Under the pieces are notes generated by a model, which had not been told where the DNA came from, did not search any database, and saw only the letters and a program-made list of their open reading frames with translations. A stretch of DNA of 64,000 bases from NCBI GenBank assembly GCA_002257205.1, contig NCHM01000001.1:38934-102933 (forward strand), given 5' to 3'. The stretch comes from Rhizobiales bacterium 24-66-13. Lineage in GTDB: Bacteria; Pseudomonadota; Alphaproteobacteria; Rhizobiales; Xanthobacteraceae. Below are positions 1 through 11,368 of the stretch, piece after piece (the first letter of the stretch is position 1; each line of letters starts with the position of its first letter). Made by a program: the position numbers and the translations under genes.

Positions 1-394
1 TGGCGACGCCGTCCTGCGTCACCTCGATGTCGTAGATACCGGAGCGCCCGGAGCGGGCGACCTCCCGTGCCTGCGCCACGAGGCGCTTGCCGCGGGTTCC
101 CGGCCGCAGATAGGTGATTGAGCAGTGCTGCGCGACCGTGCGCTCGTCATAGCTGTTGCAGGCGAAGGCGAAGGCGCTGTCGGCCAAGGCGAAGATGAAG
201 CCGCCGTGGCCCATGCCGAAGCCGTTGCACATGCGCTCGGTGAGCGTCATGGCCAGCGTCGCCGTGCCGGGGCCGACGGCGAGGATCTCCATGCCGAGCC
301 CCTGGCTGGCGAGATCGGTGGTCCACATGGCCTCAGCCGAAAGCCGAGAGGTCTCCTGCGGCGTGCGGGTGGGGGCAATAGGAGCCGCGGTCAC
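1..394 (-). CDS. paaI: PaaI hydroxyphenylacetyl-CoA thioesterase (3' end outside window)
   Basis: Hotdog-fold thioesterase that hydrolyses dead-end aryl-CoA esters in the phenylacetyl-CoA pathway, releasing CoA. The visible 131 codons include the family signature with NGFGMGHGGFIFALADSAFA and the segment around QHCSITYLRPG. The family is about 140-155 residues, so only the last residues are cut by the window edge. I place the start at a GTG overlapping the TGA of paaG (GTGA), which implies translational coupling. Further paa genes such as paaK or paaABCDE may continue to the left. Identity is sure; only the C-terminus is missing. Confidence 0.9.
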   Translation of the reverse strand, partial: MTAAPIAPTRTPQETSRLSAEAMWTTDLASQGLGMEILAVGPGTATLAMTLTERMCNGFGMGHGGFIFALADSAFAFACNSYDERTVAQHCSITYLRPGTRGKRLVAQAREVARSGRSGIYDIEVTQDGVA

Positions 395-1191
395 GGGCGC
401 CGTCCCGAGAAATGCGGCGGTCGCTTCTCCATGAAGGCCTTCACCCCCTCGCGGTAATCGGGCGTGCGGCCGGCCTCGCGCTGGAGGTCGCGCTCGAGGT
501 CCAGCTGGGCGTCGAGGCTGCTGGCGGCGGAGGCGTTGAGCGCCGCCTTGGTGAGCGCGAGGCCCTGGGTGGGCTGGGTGGCAAGGTGGGCAGCGAGCGC
601 GCGGGCCTCGTCGAGCAGGGCGGTGTCGTCCGCCACCTTCCAGATGAGGCCCCATTCGGCCGCTTTCTCGGCGCTCAGCGGCTCGGCCAGCAGCATGAGC
701 GCGCGCGCCCTGGCGTCGCCCACGAGGCGCGGTAGGAAGAAGGTGCCGCCGGAATCCGGAACGAGGCCGATCTTGGCGAAGGCCTGGATGAACTTGGCGG
801 AGCGCGCCGCCAGGACGATGTCGCAGGCGAACGCGATGTTAGCGCCGGCGCCGGCGGCCACCCCGTTCACCGCGCAGACCACCGGCTTCCTTAAGCTGCG
901 GATGCGCCGGATCAGGGGATTGTAGAACGTCTCGATGGTGGCGCCCAGGTCGAGTGGGCCGTCGGCGTTCACCCGGTCGCCGAGATCCTGGCCGGCGCAG
1001 AAGCCGCGCCCCGCGCCGGTGAGAAGCACCGCCCGGCAGGCATCGTCGGCCGCCGCGTTGAGGGCGTCCGCGAGGGCGCGATGCAGGTCTTCGTTGAAGG
1101 CGTTGAGCCGGTCGGGACGGTTGAGGGTCAGCTCCGTCCAGCCGCCATGGTCTGCCACGCGAAGCGTGGGTTCCTGAAGTTTGGCCTCCAA
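391..1191 (-). CDS. paaG: PaaG ring-1,2-epoxyphenylacetyl-CoA isomerase (crotonase family)
   Basis: Crotonase-fold enzyme of 266 residues that isomerises the ring epoxide of phenylacetyl-CoA to the oxepin; the family also shifts double bonds later in the pathway. Visible hallmarks are the oxyanion segment GRGFCAGQDLGDR and the stretch GLVPDSGGTFFLPRLVG with the acidic residue typical of PaaG. The start is a TTG at 1191 supported by an AGGAGG ribosome site six bases upstream; no better ATG exists. It reads away from paaN across a 124-bp divergent promoter region and overlaps paaI. Confidence 0.93.
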   Translation of the reverse strand: MEAKLQEPTLRVADHGGWTELTLNRPDRLNAFNEDLHRALADALNAAADDACRAVLLTGAGRGFCAGQDLGDRVNADGPLDLGATIETFYNPLIRRIRSLRKPVVCAVNGVAAGAGANIAFACDIVLAARSAKFIQAFAKIGLVPDSGGTFFLPRLVGDARARALMLLAEPLSAEKAAEWGLIWKVADDTALLDEARALAAHLATQPTQGLALTKAALNASAASSLDAQLDLERDLQREAGRTPDYREGVKAFMEKRPPHFSGRRP

Positions 1192-1230
1192 GGGATCCTC
1201 CTGGGCTCGGGCCCTTGCAGAGCCTCTTGA

Positions 1231-1252
1231 ATTAACCGGTCGATCGGTTAAT
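1231..1252. promoter_or_regulatory. Palindromic operator between paaG and paaN (PaaR-like)
   Basis: An inverted repeat, ATTAACCG-N6-CGGTTAAT, sits in the divergent paaG/paaN intergenic region. TetR-family PaaR regulators are known to use ACCGA/TCGGT palindromes at paa promoters, so this is probably the site where phenylacetyl-CoA-responsive repression is exerted. The paaR gene itself is not in the window. The palindrome is seen; the regulator is inferred. Confidence 0.6.
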
Positions 1253-1315
1253 CATTATCGCAAGGGGCGTGCTTGTCAACATCGTCGAAGAGCGCCCGAC
1301 GCTAGGGAGAAACCC

Positions 1316-2968
1316 ATGGATGACCTGTTCGCGGCCCACGCCGCGCTGCTCAAATCCGCCGTCGCGGCATCGCGCGAGCGCGGCTTCTGGGCGGCGTTTC
1401 CGGAAAATCCCAAGGCCTATCCGGAGGGCGCCACCACCGAGGCGAAGGCCGCCTTCGCGGGGCTGAGGAACAAGCTGTTTGTCCTCACCGCCGAGGACGA
1501 GGCCGGCCCGTACGTGGGCGCGGAGGTCTCCCCCTTCGGCCCCGTCTTGGGGATCACCTATGTCGCCCGCACGGTGGACGATCTCGTGGCGCGGGCGCAG
1601 CAGGCCGGCGCCGCCTGGGCCGCGGCGGGCGTCGAGCGTCGCGTCGGCGTCGCCCTGGAGATCCTGGTGCGGCTGAATAAGGCGAGCTTCCTCGTCGCCG
1701 AAGCGGTGGAGCACACCACCGGGCAGGCCGGTCCCATGGCGTTCCAGGCGGGCGGGCCCCATGCCCAGGATCGCGGCCTTGAGGCCGTGGCCTATGCCTA
1801 TGAGGAGATGGCCCGGGTGCCCGGCGCGGTGCGCTGGGAGAAGCCGGCCGGCCGCTCCACCATTCGTCTCGACAAGGACTTTCATGTGGTGCCGCGGGGT
1901 GTCGGCCTTGTCATCGGCTGCGCCACCTTCCCCACCTGGAACAGCTATCCGGCGCTTTTTGCCGATCTCGTCACCGGTAATGCGGTGATCGTGAAGCCGC
2001 ACCCCGCCGCCATCCTGCCGCTGGCCCTCACCGTGAAGATCGGCCGCGAAGTGCTCACGGAACAGGGCTTCGACCCGGACGTGCTCCAGCTCGCCCCCGA
2101 TACGGCCGATGCGCCCGTCGCCAAGGATCTGGCGACCCATCCGGCCATCGGCATGGTGGACTTCACCGGCTCGTCCGCGTTCGGCGGCTGGCTGCGCGAG
2201 ACCCTGCGGGACAAGCTGGTGTTCACGGAGGAGGCGGGAGTGAACACCATCGTCATCGCCTCCACCGGCGCGTTCGCGGCCATGTGCGCCAACATCGCCT
2301 TCTCGCTCTCCCTCTACAGCGGGCAGATGTGCACCGCGCCGCAGACCATTTTCGTGCCGGCTGCCGGCATCGCAACCGACGAGGGCCACAAGAGCTTCGA
2401 TGAGGTGGCCTCCGGCATCGGCGCCGCCATCGACGCGCTGTTGTCGGATCCCGCCCGCGCGGCGGCGGTGCTCGGCGCCATCCAGAATCCGGCGACGCTC
2501 ACGCGCATCGAGGAGGCACGCGGCCTCGGCCGCATCGTGCGCGCCAGTGCTGCGCTTCAGGTGGAAGGCGCCCGCACCGCCACGCCGCTGCTTCTCGCCG
2601 TGGAGGCGGACGACGAGGCGGCCTATCTGGAGGAGCGCTTCGGCCCCATCGCCTTCGTGGTCGCGGTGAGCGATGCGCAGGACGCCATCGCCCGCGCCAC
2701 CCGCGCCGCCCGGCAGAAGGGCGCCATCACCGCCGCCCTCTACAGCACCGACGAGGCCGAGATCGCCACCGCCATCCCCGCCTATGCGAAGGCGGGCGTC
2801 GCGCTGTCGGTGAACCTCACCGGCGGCATCTATGTGAACCAGAGCGCCGCCTTCAGCGACTACCACGTCTCCGGCGCCAACCCCGCCGGCAACGCCTGCA
2901 TGACGGACGCCGCCTTCGTGGCGAGCCGCTTCCGCGTGGTGTGCGTGCGCCGCCCGGCCGCCGCCTGA
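1316..2968 (+). CDS. paaN: PaaN phenylacetate degradation protein (aldehyde dehydrogenase superfamily)
   Basis: Protein of 550 residues that resembles the PaaN (paaN2-type) branch of aldehyde dehydrogenase-like proteins found in paa clusters. It carries NAD-fold segments such as [27 protein letters not shown] and [13 protein letters not shown], and SGQMCTAPQ around the catalytic-type cysteine. I chose the ATG at 1316 (MDDLFAAHA), preceded by AGGGAG; an upstream extension would run into the divergent promoter. Its biochemical role is less certain than that of paaZ, which is also present and supplies the proven semialdehyde dehydrogenase. First gene of a plus-strand run paaN-thiolase-hydratase/dehydrogenase-paaZ. 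Confidence 0.85.
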   Translation: MDDLFAAHAALLKSAVAASRERGFWAAFPENPKAYPEGATTEAKAAFAGLRNKLFVLTAEDEAGPYVGAEVSPFGPVLGITYVARTVDDLVARAQQAGAAWAAAGVERRVGVALEILVRLNKASFLVAEAVEHTTGQAGPMAFQAGGPHAQDRGLEAVAYAYEEMARVPGAVRWEKPAGRSTIRLDKDFHVVPRGVGLVIGCATFPTWNSYPALFADLVTGNAVIVKPHPAAILPLALTVKIGREVLTEQGFDPDVLQLAPDTADAPVAKDLATHPAIGMVDFTGSSAFGGWLRETLRDKLVFTEEAGVNTIVIASTGAFAAMCANIAFSLSLYSGQMCTAPQTIFVPAAGIATDEGHKSFDEVASGIGAAIDALLSDPARAAAVLGAIQNPATLTRIEEARGLGRIVRASAALQVEGARTATPLLLAVEADDEAAYLEERFGPIAFVVAVSDAQDAIARATRAARQKGAITAALYSTDEAEIATAIPAYAKAGVALSVNLTGGIYVNQSAAFSDYHVSGANPAGNACMTDAAFVASRFRVVCVRRPAAA

Positions 2969-2991
2969 ACCCAGCCCTTCCGGAGACCACC

Positions 2992-4200
<1,209 letters not shown>

Positions 4201-4203
4201 GCC

Positions 4204-6318
4204 GTGGATGCCGTGACACCCCCGGTCACCGTTGCTCGCCATGGCGCAGTGGCGGTGATCGCCATTGATTTTCCGCCCGTGAACGCCTTATCCAAGGCGG
4301 TGCGGCAAGGGCTGATGGATGCCGTGCGCGCGCTGGAGGCCGATCCCGATGTGGCGGCGCTGGTGATCAGCGGTGGACCTGGGCGCTTCATCGCCGGCGC
4401 CGACATCCGCGAGATGAGCCAGCCGCCGGATGCGCCCTTCCTGCCGGATGTGGTGGCGGCCATCGACGCCTGCGCAAAGCCGGTGGTGGCGGCCATCGCC
4501 GGGGCGGCGCTGGGTGGCGGCTGCGAGATCGCGCTGGCCTGCGACCTCAGGCTCGGCAGGCCGAAGGCGCTGATGGGGCTCACCGAGACCCGGCTCGGCC
4601 TCATCCCCGGCGCCGGCGGCACCCAGCGCCTGCCGCGCCTCGTCGGCGTGGCCCAGGCCATCGCCCTCATCTGTGAGGGGCGGGTGCTGAAGGCGGGCGA
4701 TGCCCTCGCCCTTGGCCTGCTCGACGAAGTGGTGGAGGGTGACCTCCTCGCCGAAGCCATCGCCCGCGCACCGGGCGTCACGAAGCGCCGGCTCTCGGAA
4801 CTGCCGGTTCCCGCCGGCGACGACGCGGCGGAAGAGGCGGCTATTGCCCGCGCCCGCAAGGCGGCGAAGGGCGTTCCGGCCATCGCAGAGGCCATCCGCG
4901 TCATCCGCGCGGCGGGGGAGGCTGAGTTTGCGACCGGCCTCGCCCTTGAACGCGCCGCCTTCCTCGCCCTGCGCGAGAGCGCCGAGGCAAAGGCGCTGCG
5001 CCATCTCTTCTTCGCCGAGCGCGAGGCGACGAAGGTGCCGGGGCTGGAGAGCGTCGCGCCGCGTCCGGTGGAGGCGGTAGCGGTGATCGGCGCCGGCACC
5101 ATGGGCGCCGGCATCGCGGTGGCGCTGGCGGACGCGGGGCTTTCCGTCACCCTGGTGGAGCGGGATGGGGAGGCCGCCGCCGCCGGCTTGCAGCGGGTGG
5201 CCGATCTCTATGCCCGGCAGGTGAAGAGCGGCCGGCTGACCCAAGCGCAGGGCGCCGAGCGCCTCGGTTGCGTCACCCCCACCGCCGACTGGGCGTCTCT
5301 TGCCGCCGCCGACCTGGTGGTGGAGGCCGCCTTCGAGGACCTCGCCGTCAAGGCCGACATCTTCCGCCGTCTCGATGCGGTGGCAAAGCCCGGCGCGGTG
5401 CTGGCCACCAACACCTCCTATCTCGACCTTGACGCCATCGCCGCCGTCACCTCCCGCCCGCAGGACGTGGTGGGCCTGCACTTCTTCGCCCCGGCCAACG
5501 TGATGAAGCTGCTGGAGGTGGTGCGCCCGGCCCGCACCGCCCCCGATGTGATCGCCACGGCGCTGGCGCTGGCGAAGCGCATGGGCAAGCAGCCGGTGGT
5601 GGCCGGCAATTGCGACGGCTTCATCGGCAATCGCATCTATGCGCTCTACCGCCGCCATGCCGAGGTTCTGGTGGAGGACGGCGCCAGCCCGCAGGAGGTG
5701 GATGCGGCGCTGGAGGCCTACGGCTTCGCCATGGGCATCTTCGCCGTATCCGACATGTCCGGCCTCGACATCGCCTATGCCATGCGCAAGCGCCGGGCGG
5801 CCACCCGCGATCCGGCCGAGCGCTACGTGTCCATCGCCGACCGGCTGGTGGAACAGGGCCGCCTCGGCCGCAAGACCGGCGCCGGCTGGTATGCCTATGA
5901 CGCGGCGGGCGCAAAATCCGCCGATCCCGTGGTGGAGGCGCTGATCGCCGAAGCCCGCGCGGAGAAGGCCATTGTCCCGCGCTCCTTCACACCCGAGCAG
6001 ATCCAGCGCCGGCTGCTCGCCGTCATGGCCAACGAGGGCGCGAAGGCGCTGGCCGAGGGCATCGCGCTTCGGGCCTCCGACATCGATCTCGCCTTCGTCC
6101 ACGGCTACGGCTTCCCGCGCACCAGGGGCGGCCCCATGTGGGCCGCCGACCAGATGGGCCTGCGCGTGGTCCTCACCGAAGTGGAAGCCGCCCATGCCGC
6201 CGGCGGCACCGGATCAGAGCCCGCGCCGCTCTTGGTGGCCCTCGCCCGCGACGGACGCAGCTTCGCCGACTGGCAACCGACAAAACAGGCAGAACAACAG
6301 GGAGGACAAGAGCCATGA
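4204..6318 (+). CDS. Bifunctional enoyl-CoA hydratase / 3-hydroxyacyl-CoA dehydrogenase (PaaF+PaaH functions)
   Basis: Fusion protein of 704 residues. Residues 1-190 are a crotonase domain with both catalytic-type glutamates ([11 protein letters not shown] and [16 protein letters not shown]). From about residue 295 an NAD-binding 3-hydroxyacyl-CoA dehydrogenase follows ([20 protein letters not shown], catalytic His in [11 protein letters not shown]), then the C-terminal helical domain. It hydrates 2,3-dehydroadipyl-CoA and oxidises 3-hydroxyadipyl-CoA, steps done by separate PaaF and PaaH in Escherichia coli. GTG start three bases after the thiolase stop; it overlaps paaZ by ATGA. FadB/FadJ-like fatty-acid use is possible, but the operon position points to phenylacetate. 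Confidence 0.9.
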   Translation: MDAVTPPVTVARHGAVAVIAIDFPPVNALSKAVRQGLMDAVRALEADPDVAALVISGGPGRFIAGADIREMSQPPDAPFLPDVVAAIDACAKPVVAAIAGAALGGGCEIALACDLRLGRPKALMGLTETRLGLIPGAGGTQRLPRLVGVAQAIALICEGRVLKAGDALALGLLDEVVEGDLLAEAIARAPGVTKRRLSELPVPAGDDAAEEAAIARARKAAKGVPAIAEAIRVIRAAGEAEFATGLALERAAFLALRESAEAKALRHLFFAEREATKVPGLESVAPRPVEAVAVIGAGTMGAGIAVALADAGLSVTLVERDGEAAAAGLQRVADLYARQVKSGRLTQAQGAERLGCVTPTADWASLAAADLVVEAAFEDLAVKADIFRRLDAVAKPGAVLATNTSYLDLDAIAAVTSRPQDVVGLHFFAPANVMKLLEVVRPARTAPDVIATALALAKRMGKQPVVAGNCDGFIGNRIYALYRRHAEVLVEDGASPQEVDAALEAYGFAMGIFAVSDMSGLDIAYAMRKRRAATRDPAERYVSIADRLVEQGRLGRKTGAGWYAYDAAGAKSADPVVEALIAEARAEKAIVPRSFTPEQIQRRLLAVMANEGAKALAEGIALRASDIDLAFVHGYGFPRTRGGPMWAADQMGLRVVLTEVEAAHAAGGTGSEPAPLLVALARDGRSFADWQPTKQAEQQGGQEP

Positions 6319-8378
6319 CCCCAATCCTCAACAGCTACGCCCTCGACCGCTGGTTCGTGCCGCAAGATGGCCTCGTGGACATCCCGAGCGCCATCGACGG
6401 GCGCGTGGTGGCGCACGCCTCCACCAAGGGGCTGGATCTCGCCGCCATGGTACGCCATGCCCGCGAGGTGGGCGGGCCGGCCTTGCGCGGGCTCACCTTC
6501 CACGAGCGCGCCGACATGCTGAAGGCGCTCGCCGCCCATCTCGGCGCCCACAAGGAGGCGCTCTACGCCCTCGCTGCCGACACCGGCGCGATCAAGCGGG
6601 ACAATTTCATCGACATCGACGGCGGCATCGGCACCCTCTACGCCTATGCCTCCCGCGGCCGGCGGGAGCTGCCGGGCGAGCGCTTCGTGGTGGAGGGCGG
6701 GTCGGAGGGCCTCTCCAAGGGCGGCTCCTTCATCGGCCTTCACATCCTCACCCCGCTCCGGGGTGTGGCGGTTCATGTGAACGCCTTCAACTTCCCCTGC
6801 TGGGGCCTTTTGGAGAAGCTCGCCCCCGCGCTCCTCGCCGGCGTGCCAGTCATCACCAAGCCGGCCACCGCCACCGCCTATGTGGCCGAGGCGGTGGTGC
6901 GGCTGATCGTGGAGGCGAACATCCTGCCGAAGGGGGTGCTGCAACTGGTATGCGGATCGGCGGGCGACCTGCTCGATCATCTCACCGGACAGGACGTGCT
7001 CTCCTTCACCGGCTCGGCGGAGACCTCGCAGCTTTTGCGCGACCATCCGGCGGTGTCGCGCAACGCGGTGCGCTTCATCGCCGAGCGGGATTCGCTGAAC
7101 GCCGCCGTGCTCGGCCCGGACGCCAGCGAGGGCGCCCCCGAGTTCGACCTCTTCATCAAGGAGGTGGTGCGCGAGATGACGGTGAAGGCGGGCCAGAAAT
7201 GCACCGCCATTCGCCGCATCATCGTGCCGCGCGCCCAGGAAAGCGCGGTGATCGCCGCGCTGAAGGCGCAACTGGCGAAGATATCCCTCGGCGATCCCCG
7301 CCGCGACGACGTGCGCATGGGGCCGCTGGCGAGCCTTGCCCAGCGCGACGCCGCCCGGGCGGCGGTGGCGCAGATCGCGCAGGAGGCGGAGATCGTCTTC
7401 GGCGATCCCGATGCGGCCGAGCCCATCGGGGCCGATGCGCAGGCGGGGGCTTTCATGGCGCCGGTGCTGCTGCGCTGTGCGAGGCCGCTGGCGGCGGTGG
7501 CACCCCACGCGGTGGAGGCCTTCGGTCCGGTGGCCACCGTCATGGCCTATGACCGGCTCGACGATGCGGTGACGCTGGTGGCCAAGGGGGAGGGTAGCCT
7601 CGTGGCCTCAGTCTTCACCTATGATCCGCAGGTGGCCGACACCCTGGTGTTCGGCATCGCCGCGCACCATGGCCGGCTGCTGGTGCTGGACCGTGACTGC
7701 GCCGGGGAATCCACCGGCCACGGCTCGCCCATGCCGGGCCTCGTGCATGGCGGTCCCGGCCGTGCCGGCGGCGGCGAGGAGATGGGCGGGCTGCGTGGCG
7801 TGTTCCACTATATGCAGCGCACGGCGCTGGAGGGCTCGCCGGCGCGGCTCTCGGCCTTGAGCCGCACCTGGCTGTCCGGCGCGCCGGCTCCCGTAACCGC
7901 CGAACATCCCTTCAAGCGGGACTATGAGGCGCTCAACGTGGGCGACACGGTGGAGACGGCCTCGCGCGTCATCAGCCTCGACGACATCGAGCATTTCGCC
8001 CATTTCACCGGCGACACCTTCTACGCCCACATGGATGAGGCGGCGGCCAAGGCCAATCCCTTCTTCCCCGGCCGCGTGGCCCACGGCTACCTCATCCTGT
8101 CGTTCGCTGCCGGGCTGTTCGTGGATCCGGCGCCGGGGCCGCTCCTGGCCAATTACGGGCTGGACACCCTGCGCTTCCTGAAGCCCGTGTCGCCGGGGGA
8201 CGCGATCCGCGTGCGGCTCACCGTCAAGCACAAGCAGCCGGGCCGCCGGCCCGAATATGGCGAGGTGCGCTGGGACGCCGAGGTGTTCAACCAGAACGGA
8301 GAGTCGGTGGCGCGCTACGAGCTGCTGACCATGAGCGCGCGGGCCGTGAAGGATATCCCGATTCGCGCCGCCGTCTGA
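6315..8378 (+). CDS. paaZ: PaaZ oxepin-CoA hydrolase / semialdehyde dehydrogenase
   Basis: Bifunctional protein of 687 residues. The N-terminal aldehyde dehydrogenase domain oxidises 3-oxo-5,6-dehydrosuberyl-CoA semialdehyde (active-site Cys in VKAGQKCTAIRR, about residue 296). The C-terminal MaoC-type hydratase domain, about residues 540-687, opens the oxepin ring (HFAHFTGDTFYAHMDEAAA, FFPGRVAHGYL). Both active sites look intact and the length matches the family. The ATG overlaps the preceding stop (ATGA) and follows GGAGGACAAG. Last gene of the plus-strand paa run. Confidence 0.95.
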   Translation: MTPILNSYALDRWFVPQDGLVDIPSAIDGRVVAHASTKGLDLAAMVRHAREVGGPALRGLTFHERADMLKALAAHLGAHKEALYALAADTGAIKRDNFIDIDGGIGTLYAYASRGRRELPGERFVVEGGSEGLSKGGSFIGLHILTPLRGVAVHVNAFNFPCWGLLEKLAPALLAGVPVITKPATATAYVAEAVVRLIVEANILPKGVLQLVCGSAGDLLDHLTGQDVLSFTGSAETSQLLRDHPAVSRNAVRFIAERDSLNAAVLGPDASEGAPEFDLFIKEVVREMTVKAGQKCTAIRRIIVPRAQESAVIAALKAQLAKISLGDPRRDDVRMGPLASLAQRDAARAAVAQIAQEAEIVFGDPDAAEPIGADAQAGAFMAPVLLRCARPLAAVAPHAVEAFGPVATVMAYDRLDDAVTLVAKGEGSLVASVFTYDPQVADTLVFGIAAHHGRLLVLDRDCAGESTGHGSPMPGLVHGGPGRAGGGEEMGGLRGVFHYMQRTALEGSPARLSALSRTWLSGAPAPVTAEHPFKRDYEALNVGDTVETASRVISLDDIEHFAHFTGDTFYAHMDEAAAKANPFFPGRVAHGYLILSFAAGLFVDPAPGPLLANYGLDTLRFLKPVSPGDAIRVRLTVKHKQPGRRPEYGEVRWDAEVFNQNGESVARYELLTMSARAVKDIPIRAAV

Positions 8379-8388
8379 AGCCGTCCGG

Positions 8389-9303
8389 TCACCCTCTACC
8401 GGGCTGCGGCGCGCGGGTGGGCCGGGCCAACTCCGCCACCAGAAAGTCGATGAAGGCGCGTGCGCGGCGCGAGAGGACGCGCGTCCTGGGGTAGGTGAGG
8501 CTCACCTGGATCGGGGGTAGAAAATAGTCAGTCAGAAGCGCCGTCATGGCACCGGATGCGAGATCCGCCTGCGCCAGCCAGCTCGGCACAACGGCGATGC
8601 CGCGTCCGGCGCGGGCGGCATCGTATGCCACCTCGTCGCTGTTTGTGCATAGTCGTCCCCGGAGCCGGACGGCCTGGCGCCCGTGCTCGGAATCGAACTC
8701 GAGGCTCGCGTCGATGGTGTTGGTGGCCACGATGACGTCGTGCACGTCCAGATCGACGGGCTCGGTTGGCCGGCCACGCGCGGCGAGATAGGTGCCGGAG
8801 GCGACGACGACCCGCTCATAGACCCGGATGGAGCGGGAGACCAGCGAGCCCGAGCGGGGCTCGGCCGTGGTGACGACGATCTCGAGGCCCTCCTTGATCA
8901 TGTCGTCCACCGTATCGGACAGCACCACCTCCACCGATACCGCCGGATGCAGCCGCATGTAGGCCGGAAGCAGCGGGACGATGTGCATCCGCCCGAAGGA
9001 GACGGGCACGGCGATGCGCAGCAAGCCGGCGATCTCCGGCCGCTGCCCGCGGGCGAAGGCGCGCACGTCGTCCAGGGCCTCCAGCATGCGCTGCACATGG
9101 CTGTAGAGCTGCGCGGCTTCGGCCGTGGGGTTGATGCTGCGCGTGGTGCGCACGAACAGCGGCATGCCGAGGCTCGCCTCCAGCCCGGCGATGTGCTTGC
9201 TCACCGTGGATTGCGAAATGCCCATGTCGCGACCCACGGCCGAAAAATTGCCGCGCTCCATCAGGCGGGCGAAGGCGATGTAGGCTTCGATGCTTTCCAA
9301 CAT
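8389..9303 (-). CDS. LysR-family transcriptional regulator, divergent to styA
   Basis: LysR regulator of 304 residues with the winged-helix DNA-binding domain at residues 1-60 (GNFSAVGRDMGISQSTVSKHI) and a periplasmic-binding-like effector domain after it. It is transcribed away from styA and its 3' end faces the end of paaZ across 10 bp, so it shares the upstream region with the styrene genes. By the usual LysR logic it is the best local candidate for an activator of styABC. The effector is unknown; styrene, phenylacetaldehyde or phenylacetate are guesses. Confidence 0.88.
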   Translation of the reverse strand: MLESIEAYIAFARLMERGNFSAVGRDMGISQSTVSKHIAGLEASLGMPLFVRTTRSINPTAEAAQLYSHVQRMLEALDDVRAFARGQRPEIAGLLRIAVPVSFGRMHIVPLLPAYMRLHPAVSVEVVLSDTVDDMIKEGLEIVVTTAEPRSGSLVSRSIRVYERVVVASGTYLAARGRPTEPVDLDVHDVIVATNTIDASLEFDSEHGRQAVRLRGRLCTNSDEVAYDAARAGRGIAVVPSWLAQADLASGAMTALLTDYFLPPIQVSLTYPRTRVLSRRARAFIDFLVAELARPTRAPQPGRG

Positions 9304-9305
9304 TT

Positions 9306-9364
9306 ATTCCATACGGAATATGTCATAGGCGATTTGCGATGTTTACGCCTGAACGATCGGTTAG
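9306..9364. promoter_or_regulatory. Divergent lysR/styA promoter region with palindrome and PaaR-like half site
   Basis: Two elements lie in the short gap between the LysR gene and styA. ATTCC-N4-GGAAT at 9306-9319 is a perfect palindrome directly at the LysR start and suits LysR autoregulation. GAACGATCGGTTAG at 9351-9364 shares CGATCGGTTA with the right half of the palindrome at 1231-1252, so the paa repressor might also act here. The sequences are seen; protein binding is inferred. Confidence 0.45.
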
Positions 9365-9402
9365 TAAATAAGAATCATAAACCAGAAACGATGGGGAAAC
9401 GC

Positions 9403-10674
9403 ATGCGGAAAAGGATCGCCGTCATCGGCGCGGGAACGGCTGGCCTTCACCTTGGCCTGCATTTGCGGCAGTTCGGCATCGACGTCACCATATTCAGCGA
9501 CCGCCGACCGGATCAGTTTCAGGGCCTGCGTCTGCTCAATACGGTTGCTCATCATCACGTGACCGTGGAGCGCGAAGACGACCTCGGTTGCAATCACTGG
9601 CCTCTCGATGAATATGGCTATTCTGGTCATTATTACTTCGTCGGCGGCCCTCAGCCGCTGCGCTTCTATGGCGCGCTGGAACGGCGGAGCCGCGCGGTGG
9701 ACTATCGCATCTACCAGCCGCGCCTGATGGAGGACTTTCTGGCGCGTGGCGGCCTGATCGAGTTCCGCGAAATCGCCCACGAGGACATTCCTGAGCTCGT
9801 CCGCGGGTTCGACCTCATCGTGGTGTGCACCGGCAAGGGCCCCTTCGGGCAGATGTTCAAGCCGGAACCAGCCTATTCGCCTTTCGAGCGGCCGCAGCGC
9901 GCGCTGTGCGTCGGCCTGTTCAAGGGCATCCGGGAGCCGGCGCCGCGCGCGGTGGTCATGAACTTCTCTCCGGGAGCCGGCGAGATGATCGAGATCCCGA
10001 CCTATTCCTTCGGGGGCATGGCGACGGCGCTCGTGATCGAGAACCACGTCGGCGGCGATCTCGAAGTGCTCGCCAAGGCCTCCTATGCGGAGAGCCCCAG
10101 AGCTTTTCTGGATCTTTTGCTGCAGAAGCTGCGCCAGCACTATCCGGACTGCGCCGATCGCATCGACGAGCGCGAATTCGACCTCGCTAATGGACCGCTC
10201 GATATCCTCCAAGGCGGCGTGACCCCGACGGTGCGCAAGAGCCATGTGGCGCTCGATGGAGGTAAGCTCGCCGTCGCCTTGGGCGATGTGCAGGCGGTGG
10301 TGGATCCGGTGCTGGGACAGGGCGCCAACATGGCTTCCTATGCCGCCATCATTCTTGCTGAGGAGATCGTCGGGCAGGACGTCTACGACGAGCGCTTCAT
10401 GGAGCGGGTGGAGGGACGGCGCCGCGACCGCGTGCTCAGCGCCACCCGCTGGACTAACTATATCCTGAACGCCCTCGGCTCGCTCGACCCGGACCTGCTG
10501 AACTATATCGGCGCCCTCAGCCAGCGCCCCGACCTCGCGGACGAGTTCACGGAAAACTTCAACTTTCCCGAACGCCAGTGGGACTGCTTCGCGAGCCCCG
10601 ACCGCATTCGCGCCTGGATCGAGACCCGGCTTGCGGCTCCTCCTGCCGCGGGCGTCCTCGCCAAGGCGGGCTGA
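9403..10674 (+). CDS. styA: StyA styrene monooxygenase, FAD-dependent oxygenase component
   Basis: Flavoprotein of 423 residues that epoxidises styrene to (S)-styrene oxide using FADH2 delivered by StyB. It tracks the Pseudomonas StyA sequence I remember almost end to end: FAD motif IGAGTAGLHLGLHLRQ, LRLLNTVAHHHVTVERE, HYYFVGGPQPLRFYGALE, ALCVGLFKGI, VDPVLGQGANMASYAA and DEFTENFNFPERQWD. I prefer the ATG at 9403 (MRKRIAVIGAG), preceded by GGGGA, over the ATG at 9391, because it matches the family N-terminus. Followed at about 100 bp by styB. Confidence 0.95.
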   Translation: MRKRIAVIGAGTAGLHLGLHLRQFGIDVTIFSDRRPDQFQGLRLLNTVAHHHVTVEREDDLGCNHWPLDEYGYSGHYYFVGGPQPLRFYGALERRSRAVDYRIYQPRLMEDFLARGGLIEFREIAHEDIPELVRGFDLIVVCTGKGPFGQMFKPEPAYSPFERPQRALCVGLFKGIREPAPRAVVMNFSPGAGEMIEIPTYSFGGMATALVIENHVGGDLEVLAKASYAESPRAFLDLLLQKLRQHYPDCADRIDEREFDLANGPLDILQGGVTPTVRKSHVALDGGKLAVALGDVQAVVDPVLGQGANMASYAAIILAEEIVGQDVYDERFMERVEGRRRDRVLSATRWTNYILNALGSLDPDLLNYIGALSQRPDLADEFTENFNFPERQWDCFASPDRIRAWIETRLAAPPAAGVLAKAG

Positions 10675-10777
10675 TCCCGTGGGGCGCATCGTCGACGGTG
10701 CGCCCTCGACCGCTGCGGGCCGCCGGCCTCCGGCGCAGCGGCTACCGCATGAGGTCACGCTTTCGGAGATACCGGTC

Positions 10778-11323
10778 GTGCCTGTTTCCACGGATCTGTT
10801 TCGCAGTGCCCTCTCTCGCCTTGCCTCCGGCATATCGGTCATTTCGACCGCCCAGGAGGGCGAGCGCCGGGGGCTGACCGCCACCGCGGTGTGCTCCGTA
10901 TCCGCCGAGCCGCCGACGATCCTCGTCTGCGTGAACACCGCGACGGGTACGGCGAAGATGATGAAGGACAAGGGTTGGTTCGCGGTCAGCCTCGTCAGCG
11001 AGGCGCACCGGGGTGTCGCCGAGGTCTTCGCCGGCCGCAACAGCCTCGCCGGCGATGCCCGCTTCCTCCATGGCGACTGGGTCGAGGGCGAAAACGAAGC
11101 GCTGCCCGTGCTGTCGGGCGCGCTTGCGAGCCTCGAATGCCGCGTGACCGACGTCGTTGTTTCGGGCACGCACGAGGTGTTCTTCGGTCTTGTGGAGGCG
11201 ATCCGCGTCAAGGATGGCGTTCCGCTCATCTATCACGGTGGCGGGTTTCACCTGCTGCCTCAGGCGGCGCCAACCGCAACGGAAACGCTATCGCAACACA
11301 GTCCGGCACCCGCCGCCCGGTAG
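10778..11323 (+). CDS. styB: StyB NADH:FAD oxidoreductase of styrene monooxygenase
   Basis: Flavin reductase of the split-barrel family (181 residues) supplying reduced FAD to StyA. Family pattern: FRSALSRLASGISVISTA, GLTATAVCSVSAEPPTILVCVN, GWFAVSLVSE. The reading frame is open upstream to 10631, but that extension overlaps styA and lacks homology, so I use the GTG at 10778 with CGGAGA upstream. A C-terminal Ala/Thr-rich tail runs past the usual end of the domain. Confidence 0.9.
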   Translation: MPVSTDLFRSALSRLASGISVISTAQEGERRGLTATAVCSVSAEPPTILVCVNTATGTAKMMKDKGWFAVSLVSEAHRGVAEVFAGRNSLAGDARFLHGDWVEGENEALPVLSGALASLECRVTDVVVSGTHEVFFGLVEAIRVKDGVPLIYHGGGFHLLPQAAPTATETLSQHSPAPAAR

Positions 11324-11368
11324 GAGGGCGGAACCGGCGTGACAAAAACAATCAAACGGGAGGAAAAA

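Noticed and set aside
1232..2866. Long open frame (544 codons) antisense to paaN, and similar long frames antisense to paaJ, the hydratase/dehydrogenase and paaZ.
   Set aside because: High GC leaves antisense frames open; their translations are low-complexity and resemble no family, while the sense frames have clear catalytic motifs.
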